A stretch of DNA of 64,000 nucleotides, from contig NZ_BMYY01000008.1 of NCBI RefSeq assembly GCF_014652515.1, positions 62,001-126,000 on the forward strand. Direction: 5' to 3'. Positions 35,875-43,857 of this stretch are shown piece by piece. Numbering within the stretch: position 1 is the stretch's first letter; each line of letters starts with the position of its first letter. The notes below the pieces were generated by a model. That model worked only from the letters and a program-made list of their open reading frames with translations, was not told the origin of the DNA and made no database searches. This DNA comes from Bacterioplanes sanyensis. GTDB taxonomy: Bacteria > Pseudomonadota > Gammaproteobacteria > Pseudomonadales > Oceanobacteraceae. The position numbers and the translations under genes were made by a program.

Positions 35875-36513
35875 ATGTTGCATTGGTTCAAAAAGACAGA
35901 AACATCTGGTACGCCTGAGATACTCGGCTTAAAACCCGGCTTCAGCTTTGAGGTAGATAGTCTGTTATTGCGACTGCTTGCGAAGGAGTTGACCGCCCAG
36001 AATATTGCCTCAACACAACTGATTCAGGCGGCTGGGATCGTTGAAATGGATGATACCTTTTTGTTCCGCTATTACACCGATGACGATGCTTGGTTGCAGG
36101 TGGTCACGCAAGGAGGTCGATCAGATCAGCATGTGATCGACGTCAAACTGTTTCACTATTACGACACTTTGAATATTGCTACCGAGCAACGCTGGAATAG
36201 GCTGCTAAGCGAAGAAATTGGGCAACAGAAATACTATTTGGAACAGCAGTGTTTTCAGCGTGTATGGACCGATATCGATGACTATCATCCTCCGGTCGCA
36301 ATGACAGAAACCACTTGGGACCAGCAGCTACAACAAAGCAGCACTGATCAGTTCGCTATGTTATTTGAACGCTCTTTAGCTCACCAAGGTATGACAGAGT
36401 CATTGTTTTTAGCCGCAGAGGAGCACCGAGAAAAAAGCGGTCATTTATCACGCTGTCTGGTTATTAGTACCGGTATCACTTTAACTCCCAGTCAACTCAC
36501 TATTTACGGTTAA
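35875..36513 (+). CDS. yjfK: YjfK family protein (DUF2491)
   Basis: A 212-residue cytosolic protein of DUF2491 (YjfK). ILGLKPGFSFEVDSL, DTFLFRYYTDDDAWLQV and YYDTLNIATEQRW are typical. No signal peptide or TM helix, and no catalytic motif recognised. The family always seems to occur with DUF350 and PspA-like genes. It starts 8 bp after the channel gene (GGAGG before the ATG) and ends 21 bp before yjfL. Function unknown. Confidence 0.88.
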   Translation: MLHWFKKTETSGTPEILGLKPGFSFEVDSLLLRLLAKELTAQNIASTQLIQAAGIVEMDDTFLFRYYTDDDAWLQVVTQGGRSDQHVIDVKLFHYYDTLNIATEQRWNRLLSEEIGQQKYYLEQQCFQRVWTDIDDYHPPVAMTETTWDQQLQQSSTDQFAMLFERSLAHQGMTESLFLAAEEHREKSGHLSRCLVISTGITLTPSQLTIYG

Positions 36514-36534
36514 TTTAATCACAGGAAGGTCTGT

Positions 36535-36936
36535 ATGTTAGTTCATGCTATTGGCAATTTTGCTTTGTATTTTAGTATCGCAGTGGTCGCTTTGATGTTA
36601 TTCAAAGTTATTTATGCCGCTATTACGCCTCACGATGAGTGGCAATTGATTAAGCAGGAAGAAAATACCGCAGCGGCCATTGCCTTTGGCGGTGCTATTC
36701 TTGGCTTTTCTATCGCCTTAGCGGGTGCCATCAGTAACTCTGTCGACTTGATCGACTTTCTGATTTGGGGAGCGATTGCTTTATTAGCGCAACTGGTAGC
36801 TTTTGCTTTGGTACGTTTTATATTTATGCCCAAGATTGTTGCTCGGATTCAAAACAATGAAATCAGTGCTGCCATTGTCTTGCTGGCAGTGTCAGTGTCG
36901 GTGGGCCTACTTAATGCCGCATCATTGAGCTATTAA
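36535..36936 (+). CDS. yjfL: YjfL family membrane protein (DUF350)
   Basis: A 133-residue inner-membrane protein with four predicted helices (about 7-27, 46-67, 74-95, 110-131). It is built from two DUF350 repeats. Each has an acidic-polar start before a small-residue helix: EENTAAAIAFGGAILG in repeat one and NNEISAAIVLLAVSVS in repeat two. The membrane-embedded acidic residues hint at ion or small-solute movement, but no transport activity is established here. Part of the yjf operon, with AGGAAGG before the ATG. Confidence 0.92.
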   Translation: MLVHAIGNFALYFSIAVVALMLFKVIYAAITPHDEWQLIKQEENTAAAIAFGGAILGFSIALAGAISNSVDLIDFLIWGAIALLAQLVAFALVRFIFMPKIVARIQNNEISAAIVLLAVSVSVGLLNAASLSY

Positions 36937-36948
36937 GGGGAGGCTCTG

Positions 36949-37560
36949 ATGTCTAAACGTTCAAAAAATATCGTTCTTTCGCGCATGCGTAAACACCCAG
37001 CTACGACCCTAGCGGCTGCAGCCAGTGCTGGGTTAGTCGGCTGCTCATCTACTGAGCCGGTCACCATGGTGGCATCTATCGATGACTGTCAGGAAAGAAC
37101 TTCACTGACAGAGGAACAATGCGAGTTTGCCTACAAAAAAGCGCTGGCCGAGGCGCAGCGAACCGCACCTAGGTTTCAAGATGAACGCGACTGTGAAGAC
37201 AATTTTGGCTTCCATAACTGTGAAGACAGTAATCAGGGGTTTTTCACTCCAGCAATGACGGGCTTTTTAGTGGCTGAAGCCATTGATGAAGTTGGCGATG
37301 CATATCGCACGAAATACTACAGTCCAGTCTTTCGCAATAAGTACCGTGATGTCGTACTTGCTGATGGTACCGAATTAACCTACGGCAGTGGTGGCTTTGG
37401 CTCTTATCGCATACCTAAATCTGCGAATCAGCCCAAAGCTTCGGTCAGTAAGGTTTACCCTAAAGGCACAAAAACCATCAGCCGTAGCGGCTTTGGCTCA
37501 ACCGCATCGGCGAAAAGCAGCTGGGGTGGTGGCTCTTCCTCGCGTAGCTGGGGTGGTTGA
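36949..37560 (+). CDS. yjfM: YjfM/YgiB family exported protein (DUF1190)
   Basis: A 203-residue DUF1190 protein. A basic n-region (SKRSKNIVLSRMRKHP) leads to a hydrophobic segment with an L-V-G-C lipobox at 29-32, so it is probably a lipoprotein. The mature part has paired cysteines (DDCQERTSLTEEQCEF; ERDCEDNFGFHNCED) that may form disulfides, then FFTPAMTGFLVAEAI. The tail is Gly/Ser-rich and aromatic (SSWGGGSSSRSWGG) and ends in Gly-Gly. The stop overlaps the start of the ATP-grasp gene by one base (TGATG), so the two are translationally coupled. Confidence 0.88.
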   Translation: MSKRSKNIVLSRMRKHPATTLAAAASAGLVGCSSTEPVTMVASIDDCQERTSLTEEQCEFAYKKALAEAQRTAPRFQDERDCEDNFGFHNCEDSNQGFFTPAMTGFLVAEAIDEVGDAYRTKYYSPVFRNKYRDVVLADGTELTYGSGGFGSYRIPKSANQPKASVSKVYPKGTKTISRSGFGSTASAKSSWGGGSSSRSWGG

Positions 37561-38741
37561 TGCTTCGCCTTCCGATTGCTGAGCGCCCCGGCTGGGAGCA
37601 GCGCGCACACGAGTTTGGTTTTCACTTTCATACCATGTACGGCGAGCGCTACTGGGATGAAAGTGCCTATTACCAATTTTCGTTACAGCAAATCGAGCGC
37701 GATCTAGAGGCGCCAACAGAAGAGATTCATGCCATGTGCTTGGAGGTGGTCGATCTTGTGGTGCAAGACGAAAGATTGCTGCGTCGCTTTGCCATACCTC
37801 AGTCACAGTGGGACGTAGTGCGGCAAAGCTGGCTGCAACGGGAGCCCAGTTTATACTCGCGTTTAGATTTTGCTTACGACGGCCAGTCGCCTGCCAAGCT
37901 GTATGAAAACAATGCTGATACTCCTACCAGTTTGTATGAAACCGGCTTTTGGCAATGGCTATGGCTCGAAGATCAGGCCGATAAAGGCTTGATTTCGCGC
38001 CAAGCAGATCAGTTTAATAGTTTGCAAGAAAAGCTGGTCCAGCGTTTCCGTGAGTTACTCGCTAATCAGCTGCGTCAGCAAGCCAGCCCGATACTGCATG
38101 TGAGTTGCTGTAAAGACTCGGATGAGGATCGCGGCACAGTGCAATATCTGCAGGATTGTGCCGCTGAGGCGGGCATAGAGACCCGCTTTGTCTTTATTGA
38201 AGATGTTGGACGCGATGCGAACGGCCGACTCACTGACCTTGATGACCATATCATCGAATGGTGGTTTAAACTGTACCCATGGGAGTTCATGGTGCGTGAG
38301 CCGTATGCACCATTGATCGCTGAATCCGGCGTTCGCTTTGTGGAGCCAGCATGGAAGTCGGTGCTATCGAACAAGGCTATATTGCCCATGTTATGGCAGC
38401 GCTTCCCTGGCCACCCCAATCTGTTGCCGGCCTATTTCGAAGACCAGCTCGATCGAGTTCCGAGTGACATGTCATTGGTGAAAAAACCCATTTACTCGCG
38501 CGAGGGAGCAAATATTAGTTTGATCAGCGGGGCGCAAGAAACCGAATTCTCTTCCGGACCGTATGGCGAGGAGGGCTTTGTTTATCAGCAGGCGCACATG
38601 CTACCCAAGTTTGGGTCACACCACACTTTGATTGGTAGCTGGCTAGTCAACGATCAGGCAGCGGGTATTTCCATTCGTGAAGACAGTGGTCCCATCACAC
38701 AAGACCTGAGCCGCTTTTTGCCGCATATTATCTTGGGATAA
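37560..38741 (+). CDS. yjfC: Glutathionylspermidine synthase-family ATP-grasp ligase (YjfC/YgiC type)
   Basis: A 393-residue ATP-grasp amide ligase homologous to the synthetase half of glutathionylspermidine synthetase, without the amidase domain. RLDFAYDGQSPAKLYENNADTP (key residues LYENNADTP at about 113-121) is the family signature, and KKPIYSREGANISL near 308 is the ATP-grasp lysine strand. The YjfC/YgiC branch is not proven to make glutathionylspermidine; the acceptor and donor are unknown. The ATG at 37560 overlaps the yjfM stop. It is the last gene of the operon and is followed by a terminator. Confidence 0.92.
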   Translation: MLRLPIAERPGWEQRAHEFGFHFHTMYGERYWDESAYYQFSLQQIERDLEAPTEEIHAMCLEVVDLVVQDERLLRRFAIPQSQWDVVRQSWLQREPSLYSRLDFAYDGQSPAKLYENNADTPTSLYETGFWQWLWLEDQADKGLISRQADQFNSLQEKLVQRFRELLANQLRQQASPILHVSCCKDSDEDRGTVQYLQDCAAEAGIETRFVFIEDVGRDANGRLTDLDDHIIEWWFKLYPWEFMVREPYAPLIAESGVRFVEPAWKSVLSNKAILPMLWQRFPGHPNLLPAYFEDQLDRVPSDMSLVKKPIYSREGANISLISGAQETEFSSGPYGEEGFVYQQAHMLPKFGSHHTLIGSWLVNDQAAGISIREDSGPITQDLSRFLPHIILG

Positions 38742-38765
38742 AAAAACCGCCCGAAGGCGGTTTTT
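38741..38765. terminator. Bidirectional terminator between yjfC and maeB
   Basis: AACCGCC-CGAA-GGCGGTT stem with T-run after it and A-run before it. It serves both convergent genes and touches both ends. Confidence 0.88.
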
Positions 38766-38766
38766 C

Positions 38767-40029
38767 TTAGATCTCGCTGATCGAGTTCAGCGGGTAGTTG
38801 GCCGGCATTGGGCCATCAGCTGCCCCTGAGTCAATGGCGGCTTTTGCAACAGCGTAAGACACCTTGCCCAGCAGGCGCGAATCGGTGGCTTTAGGAATGA
38901 TGTAATCCTTACTGAAGGTCAGTTCATTCAAGCCGTAGGCGGTCAGAACTTCTTGTGTGACTGGCTCTTTCGCCAGTTCTGCCAAGGCTTGTGCTGCGGC
39001 CAGTTTCATTTCTTCGTTAATCTCGCGGGCGCGAACATCGAGCGCACCACGGAATATGAATGGGAAGCCCAGTACGTTATTCACCTGGTTAGGGAAGTCT
39101 GAGCGACCGGTAGCCATGATGGCATCATCGCGTGCAGCGGCAACGACATCCGGCATGATCTCTGGCACTGGGTTGGCGCAAGCAAAGATGATGGGGCGAT
39201 CCGCCATCTTCTTGATTTGCTCGGCGTTTACCATATCTGGGCCAGACAAACCTAAGAAGATGTCGGCGCCGTCGATGGCGTCATCAAAAGTACGCTTATC
39301 GGTATCCACCGCAAAGGCTTGCTTGTACTGATTCAAGTCGTCACGACCTGAGTGAATCACGCCTTTGCGATCACACATAAAGATGTTTTCTGGTTTCATG
39401 CCCGCCAGAATCAGCAGCTTGGAACAAGAAATCGCTGCCGCACCAGCACCCAACACCGCCATTTTGACTTCGCTGATTTGCTTGTCTTGGATTTCCAGTG
39501 CGTTCAATACGCCGGCGACGGTGACGATGGCAGTACCGTGCTGATCGTCGTGAAATACTGGAATGTTGCACTGCTCGATTAGGGTGCGCTCAATCTCGAA
39601 GCACTCAGGCGCTTTAATGTCTTCTAGGTTGATACCGCCATAGGTATTGGCAATGCGACGTACAGTATCGATAAAGGCCTGCGGACTTTCTGCTTCGACT
39701 TCCACATCGATGGAGTCAATACCGGCAAAGCGTTTAAACAGCAGGCTCTTACCTTCCATTACTGGCTTTGACGCCAGAGGCCCTAGGTTGCCCAAACCCA
39801 GAATGGCGGAGCCGTCGGTGATTACTGCGACTAGGTTGCCTTTGGCGGTGTACTTGTAGGCATTTTCTGGGTCTTCTGCAATGGCTTTCACAGGCTCTGC
39901 CACGCCTGGGCTGTAGGCAAGGGAAAGATCGCGAGAGGTTTCAGCTGGGGTGCTCAGCTCAATACTAATTTTGCCCGGCTTGGGGTTGGCGTGGTAATCC
40001 AGGGCCGCTTGCTTCAAATCTTCTGACAT
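38767..40029 (-). CDS. maeB: Malic enzyme, short MaeB type
   Basis: A 420-residue oxaloacetate-decarboxylating malate dehydrogenase giving pyruvate, CO2 and NAD(P)H. LAYSPGVAEPVKAI, TDGSAILGLGNLG, MEGKSLLFKRFAGID and NIPVFHDDQHGTAIV are signatures. The Rossmann motif is AVLGAGAAAIS, and FACANPVPEI follows. It lacks the phosphotransacetylase-like C-terminal domain of long MaeB. NAD versus NADP use cannot be decided by eye. The ATG at 40029 (MSEDLKQAA) is preferred to a reading from 40140. Confidence 0.94.
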   Translation of the reverse strand: MSEDLKQAALDYHANPKPGKISIELSTPAETSRDLSLAYSPGVAEPVKAIAEDPENAYKYTAKGNLVAVITDGSAILGLGNLGPLASKPVMEGKSLLFKRFAGIDSIDVEVEAESPQAFIDTVRRIANTYGGINLEDIKAPECFEIERTLIEQCNIPVFHDDQHGTAIVTVAGVLNALEIQDKQISEVKMAVLGAGAAAISCSKLLILAGMKPENIFMCDRKGVIHSGRDDLNQYKQAFAVDTDKRTFDDAIDGADIFLGLSGPDMVNAEQIKKMADRPIIFACANPVPEIMPDVVAAARDDAIMATGRSDFPNQVNNVLGFPFIFRGALDVRAREINEEMKLAAAQALAELAKEPVTQEVLTAYGLNELTFSKDYIIPKATDSRLLGKVSYAVAKAAIDSGAADGPMPANYPLNSISEI

Positions 40030-40167
40030 AGTACTCGTCCAGTCTTGTCGCGTTGTAAAAAGCCGGCTGTGCAACTTTGGTCCAATACACAGAGGCGTAA
40101 GGGGAGCTACTTGATAACAAAAAGCCAATCCCTTTTCCACTAAATTAGGGCGGACTCTATGCTTTGA

Positions 40168-41508
40168 TCAGTGATTTATCTTACGTGGTAACCGTATTGT
40201 TATTTGAAGACCGGGTGATCGGTTTTCAGCACGGATCATTCCGTCGTGCAGTTCAACAATGCGTTTGACCAGTGCCAAACCGATGCCGTAGCCCCCGCTA
40301 GCATGGTCCCGGGCACTGTCGACCTGGGTGAAGGGATCAAAAATACGCTGTAACTCATCATCGGGAACGCCAGGCCCCTGATCGGCAACGGCCAGGTTGA
40401 CCCAGTCACCGTCGCTTTCCAGAGCGACCAGCAGTTCGCTGTGTTCCGGTGCAAAGCGGATGGCATTGCGCAAGATATTATCGAACGCGCGTTCGATCAA
40501 AACCCAGTCCCACTCGCAGGTCAATGGTACCGGATTATTCTGGCGTTGTAGGCGTAATTGTTTGTCGTCAATTTCAATAGCCGCGTCACTTAGCCAGTCA
40601 TCCAGCCGGCTATCAACGTCGTCTTCTTCCAGCAACAAGGCGCGGCTGTCTTGTTGTTGCAGGCGCGCTAGGTCGAGTATCTGCCCCACCAGGCCATCCA
40701 CTTGGGCTACAGCGCGCTCAATGCGGTCATGCTCCGTGGCCAACGCATCTTGTTGGTCTTTTTTGCGGGCAATGCCCAAGGCAATTTGCAAGCGTGTTAG
40801 CGGTGAGCGCAGTTCATGTGAGACATCACGCAGCAGCTGCTGGTGACTTTGCAGTAGTCGCTGTAGTGCTGCCGCCATGTCGATCACTTCGCCCGAAAGG
40901 GCGCCAATTTCATCATGGCGATGCTCATCCGCGCGCAGGCCGGAAACGTCAAAGTTGCCCTGTGCTAGCTGGCGTGCTGCACGCTGTAGACGCCTAATGG
41001 GCCGAGTCAGGCTCCAAACTAGGGTAAAGCACAACAGGGTCACCACAGCCACCACGGCCACGGGGACCATCCAGCGGTGCTCATCTTCAAGGAAACTCCC
41101 CCATTGTTGGCGGCTGATGGCCACATATAGGTAGTCGCCCCGTGCTACTGGGCCGATCATCAGCCAGCCATCGTCTTGGCCCCATAAAATACGACCCGAC
41201 TCTTCAGCGGCATCTACGAACTCTTCGACATCATGGGGGAGCTGGCGCACGCGGTCACTGGCCACGGCAACCAGATTCCAACCCGGACGTAGCTTGCGCC
41301 ATAGTTTGCGATCTTCGGCAATGATCGGTGGTTTGCGCTCTAACAAACGAATCAGATGCATTTGCTCGCGAGGTGTGGCTTGGCGAAAGTAGTCGTCGCC
41401 AATCCAATCACTGGTGACGACGGCCGCCAGCATGGCCAGAAAGATCACTGACCAGAACCAAAAGAAGACTTTAAAGAAGAGGGAGCGATACCAGCGGGTG
41501 GTGCGCAC
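40168..41508 (-). CDS. cpxA: CpxA-like sensor histidine kinase
   Basis: A 446-residue membrane kinase. TM1 is about residues 8-30 (FFKVFFWFWSVIFLAMLAAV). A periplasmic domain of roughly 130 residues is closed by TM2 (VPVAVVAVVTLLCFTLVWSL). HAMP, the H-box RDVSHELRSPLTRLQ (His near 230), N-box ILRNAIRFAP and G-boxes GPGVPDDEL and GGYGIGLAL follow. The GTG at 41508 begins 2 bp after the regulator stop. The order regulator-kinase and regulator similarity suggest the Cpx envelope-stress type, but no cpxP is adjacent, so the assignment is tentative. Confidence 0.82.
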   Translation of the reverse strand: MRTTRWYRSLFFKVFFWFWSVIFLAMLAAVVTSDWIGDDYFRQATPREQMHLIRLLERKPPIIAEDRKLWRKLRPGWNLVAVASDRVRQLPHDVEEFVDAAEESGRILWGQDDGWLMIGPVARGDYLYVAISRQQWGSFLEDEHRWMVPVAVVAVVTLLCFTLVWSLTRPIRRLQRAARQLAQGNFDVSGLRADEHRHDEIGALSGEVIDMAAALQRLLQSHQQLLRDVSHELRSPLTRLQIALGIARKKDQQDALATEHDRIERAVAQVDGLVGQILDLARLQQQDSRALLLEEDDVDSRLDDWLSDAAIEIDDKQLRLQRQNNPVPLTCEWDWVLIERAFDNILRNAIRFAPEHSELLVALESDGDWVNLAVADQGPGVPDDELQRIFDPFTQVDSARDHASGGYGIGLALVKRIVELHDGMIRAENRSPGLQITIRLPRKINH

Positions 41509-41510
41509 GC

Positions 41511-42218
41511 TTATACCTGAATCAGCATGTAGCCACGGCTGCGTACGGTCTTGATCCAATCGGTATCGTCATCGCGCTTGCCCAGTTTTTTACGCAAATT
41601 GCTGACGTGCATGTCGATGGAGCGGTCATAGGCCATTAAAGGCCGGCCCAGTGCTGCGAGCGATAGCGTGTCCTTGTCGACCAGCTCGCCGGTGTTTTCC
41701 ATCAAGCATTGCAGTACGCCAAACTCAGCCCCGGTGAGCGATACGCGCTCGCCTTCCAGAGTCACTTCCCGCGTTGCTGGGTCCAGCACCAACTCGCCGA
41801 CCTGATATGGGTTGTGACTGCTGCTGTCTTCGGCGCTGAAGTCGATGCGACGAAATAGCGCTTTGATACGTGCCACCAGCTCATGGTGGTGATATGGCTT
41901 GGCGATGTAGTCATCGGCACCGTGCTCTAAACCTAACACCCGATCGACGCTTTCACCGCGCGCGGTCAGCATGATGACCGGGATGGACGACTGCTCGCGC
42001 AGGGCTTTGAGCACTTCAAAACCGTTCATTTTCGGCAGCATCACATCCAGCAGCACCAGATCGAAATCACCGGACAGCGCTGCTTGCAAACCGGCCTCGC
42101 CATCGTGTCGGGCGCCCAGCTCAAAGCCTTCCATTGCTAGGTATTCCTGCAGCAGCTCAGCCAGTTCAAAGTCGTCGTCGATCAGCAGAATGCGGTTCAT
42201 TGCGTATTTATTAGCCAT
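41511..42218 (-). CDS. cpxR: CpxR-like OmpR-family response regulator
   Basis: A 235-residue regulator. The receiver domain opens MNRILLIDDDFELAELL, has the phosphoacceptor Asp in LVLLDVMLPKMNG, and PVIMLTARGESVDRVLGLEH closely resembles CpxR. The winged-helix C-terminus ends SIDMHVSNLRKKLG and TVRSRGYML. The start is at 42218 (MANKYAMNR) or the ATG at 42200, which fits homologues better but lacks a ribosome-binding site. It is the first gene of the pair, directly before the kinase. Confidence 0.88.
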   Translation of the reverse strand: MANKYAMNRILLIDDDFELAELLQEYLAMEGFELGARHDGEAGLQAALSGDFDLVLLDVMLPKMNGFEVLKALREQSSIPVIMLTARGESVDRVLGLEHGADDYIAKPYHHHELVARIKALFRRIDFSAEDSSSHNPYQVGELVLDPATREVTLEGERVSLTGAEFGVLQCLMENTGELVDKDTLSLAALGRPLMAYDRSIDMHVSNLRKKLGKRDDDTDWIKTVRSRGYMLIQV

Positions 42219-42282
42219 ATATTTGAGCTTCGCAGTTTAATCCACCACCCTCAGGTGCCCAGTGTTTTTACCCTTCCTTACC

Positions 42283-43302
42283 TCAATGATCGAGCAAGGT
42301 CGCTAACCAGCGGGTTTGCGGGCGGGTTTCGAGAGCAATTTTAACCACCATGGTCAGCGGAATGGAGAGCAACATACCAACCGGCCCCAAAACCCATCCC
42401 CAAAACACCAACGACAGAAAGACCACCAGCGTCGATAACCCCAAGGTGCGCCCCATTAAGCGCGGCTCAACGACGTTGCCAAACAAGGTGTTGGCGCCAA
42501 CAAACACCGCGGCCGTTAACAATGCTGAGCCGAGCCCTAGCTGAATTAGAGCGATCAATACCGCCGGCACAGCCGCAATAATCGAGCCGATGTTAGGAAT
42601 GTAATTGAGCAGGAAAGCCACCAGCCCCCACAGCGGTGCGTAATCCACACCGATAATGCTCAGCGCAATCGCAATGACTAGGCCGGTACCAAAGCTCACC
42701 AGCGTTTTAATCGCTAAATACTGTTGTACCGACTGGCTAAAACGAGCAAAGTGCTCAAACGCCAATGTTTGCTCACCAAAGGCGCGCTTTACCTTGTCCG
42801 GAAAACCCGAGGCTTCCAGCAAGATAAACACCACGGTAAACAGAATTAAAAAGGTATTAGTCAGCACTCCACCTAAGCCGTTAAACACCGAGGCGACGGT
42901 TTTCATGACCACACCCGGGTTTACATACTCCTTGACCAAGTCATTGGCCACTTCAATCCCCAGTGCACGTAGCTGTGCAATGCCTTGCTGCAGCAAAGCG
43001 TTCAGCTTTTGCTCATACAGTGGCATATCTTGATAGAAGGCATTCACAGTACCGCCCACAAACGTCGCTAGCCCCATGCCGATCACTACAAACAGGCTTA
43101 CCAGTAGCAATACCGCTAGCACACTTGGCACGCGGTGACGCGTCAGCCAGGCCATCAACGGCGCGCTCATCACAGCAATAAAGACCGCTAGCAAAAATGG
43201 CACCAGCATCGACGCCGCACTTTTAATACCGGCGATGACGACGACGGCTGCGGCGGCGGTCAAAACCAAGTTGTTCGCCAAGCGGGACTCATCAGAGGCC
43301 AT
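42283..43302 (-). CDS. AI-2E family transporter (PerM/YdgG/YhhT type)
   Basis: A 339-residue inner-membrane protein of the AI-2 exporter superfamily, with about eight helices. Typical features are LVPFLLAVFIAVMSAPLMAW near the start, GLVAFLLNYIPNIGSIIAAVPAVL in the second half, and NTLFGNVVEPRLMGRTLGLS followed by LLSIPLTMVVKI. Members move autoinducer-2, ions or unknown solutes; none can be chosen here. GGAG lies 8 bases before the ATG. The gene is upstream of, and on the same strand as, the Cpx-like pair. Confidence 0.92.
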   Translation of the reverse strand: MASDESRLANNLVLTAAAAVVVIAGIKSAASMLVPFLLAVFIAVMSAPLMAWLTRHRVPSVLAVLLLVSLFVVIGMGLATFVGGTVNAFYQDMPLYEQKLNALLQQGIAQLRALGIEVANDLVKEYVNPGVVMKTVASVFNGLGGVLTNTFLILFTVVFILLEASGFPDKVKRAFGEQTLAFEHFARFSQSVQQYLAIKTLVSFGTGLVIAIALSIIGVDYAPLWGLVAFLLNYIPNIGSIIAAVPAVLIALIQLGLGSALLTAAVFVGANTLFGNVVEPRLMGRTLGLSTLVVFLSLVFWGWVLGPVGMLLSIPLTMVVKIALETRPQTRWLATLLDH

Positions 43303-43376
43303 GGTTGTTCTCCGTCACTCATGTTTGCGCCTGAGTATGCCACAGCGACGTCAGCACACGATGTTGAAAATCGCAC

Positions 43377-43405
43377 TTGTGTTTGTTGAAACAAGGCGTT
43401 AACAT
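43377..43405 (+). promoter_or_regulatory. Candidate promoter of tRNA-Leu
   Basis: TTGTGT (43377-43382), 17-bp spacer, TAACAT (43400-43405), then a GC-rich discriminator GCGCGG. Such a discriminator is usual for stable-RNA promoters under stringent control. Confidence 0.45.
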
Positions 43406-43417
43406 GCGCGGCCTGTC

Positions 43418-43502
43418 GCGGAAGTGGTGGAATTGGTAGACACGCTGGATTTAGGTTCCAGTGCCTCACGGCGTGAGAGTTCGAGTCTCTCCTTCCGCAC
43501 CA
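43418..43502 (+). tRNA. tRNA-Leu (anticodon UAG)
   Basis: An 85-base class II tRNA. Acceptor GCGGAAG pairs with CTTCCGC, the discriminator is A, and CCA is encoded at 43500-43502. The anticodon stem-loop CTGGA-TTTAGGT-TCCAG gives UAG, reading CUA and other CUN codons. A long variable arm (TGCCTCACGGCGTGA) and the T-arm GAGTTCGAGTCTC confirm leucine identity. Confidence 0.97.
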
Positions 43503-43521
43503 TCCTTTGCCGGAGTCGATC

Positions 43522-43857
43522 ATGCCAGGATTGCTAATACTGCTGGCATGCCTACTGTTAGGGCATTTTTTTCATAACGTATTCACGTTACCCGTACCAG
43601 CAGCCATTATCGGTATGCTGATACTTTTAGTCAGTTTGTTGCTTGTGGGCAAAACGCCACAATCGTTACAACAAACAACACGCACTTTATCTCCACTCCT
43701 ACCGCTATTTCTAATGCCTGTTAGTACTGGCATCGTCACCCAAGGCGAAACCATTGCCCGCCACGGTCCTGCCTTGCTAGTGATTCTAATTGTCAGCCTG
43801 ATTCCGGGTATTTTGGTGTGCGGCTGGATTATGGGAAAAGGCTACTTCCATGACTGA
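43522..43857 (+). CDS. CidA/LrgA family holin-like protein
   Basis: A 111-residue membrane protein with four predicted helices. LLGHFFHNVFTLPVPAAIIGMLILL and PLFLMPVSTGIV are the CidA/LrgA signatures. The pair with the next gene is a holin-like module tied to murein hydrolase control or to export of small metabolites such as pyruvate. The ATG at 43522 has GGAG about 8 bases upstream. It starts only 19 bp after the tRNA, leaving no room for its own promoter. Confidence 0.92.
   Translation: MPGLLILLACLLLGHFFHNVFTLPVPAAIIGMLILLVSLLLVGKTPQSLQQTTRTLSPLLPLFLMPVSTGIVTQGETIARHGPALLVILIVSLIPGILVCGWIMGKGYFHD

Noticed and set aside
43418-43502. tRNA-Leu 3' end as an integration site
   Set aside because: No second copy of the tRNA end, no integrase and no phage-like genes downstream.
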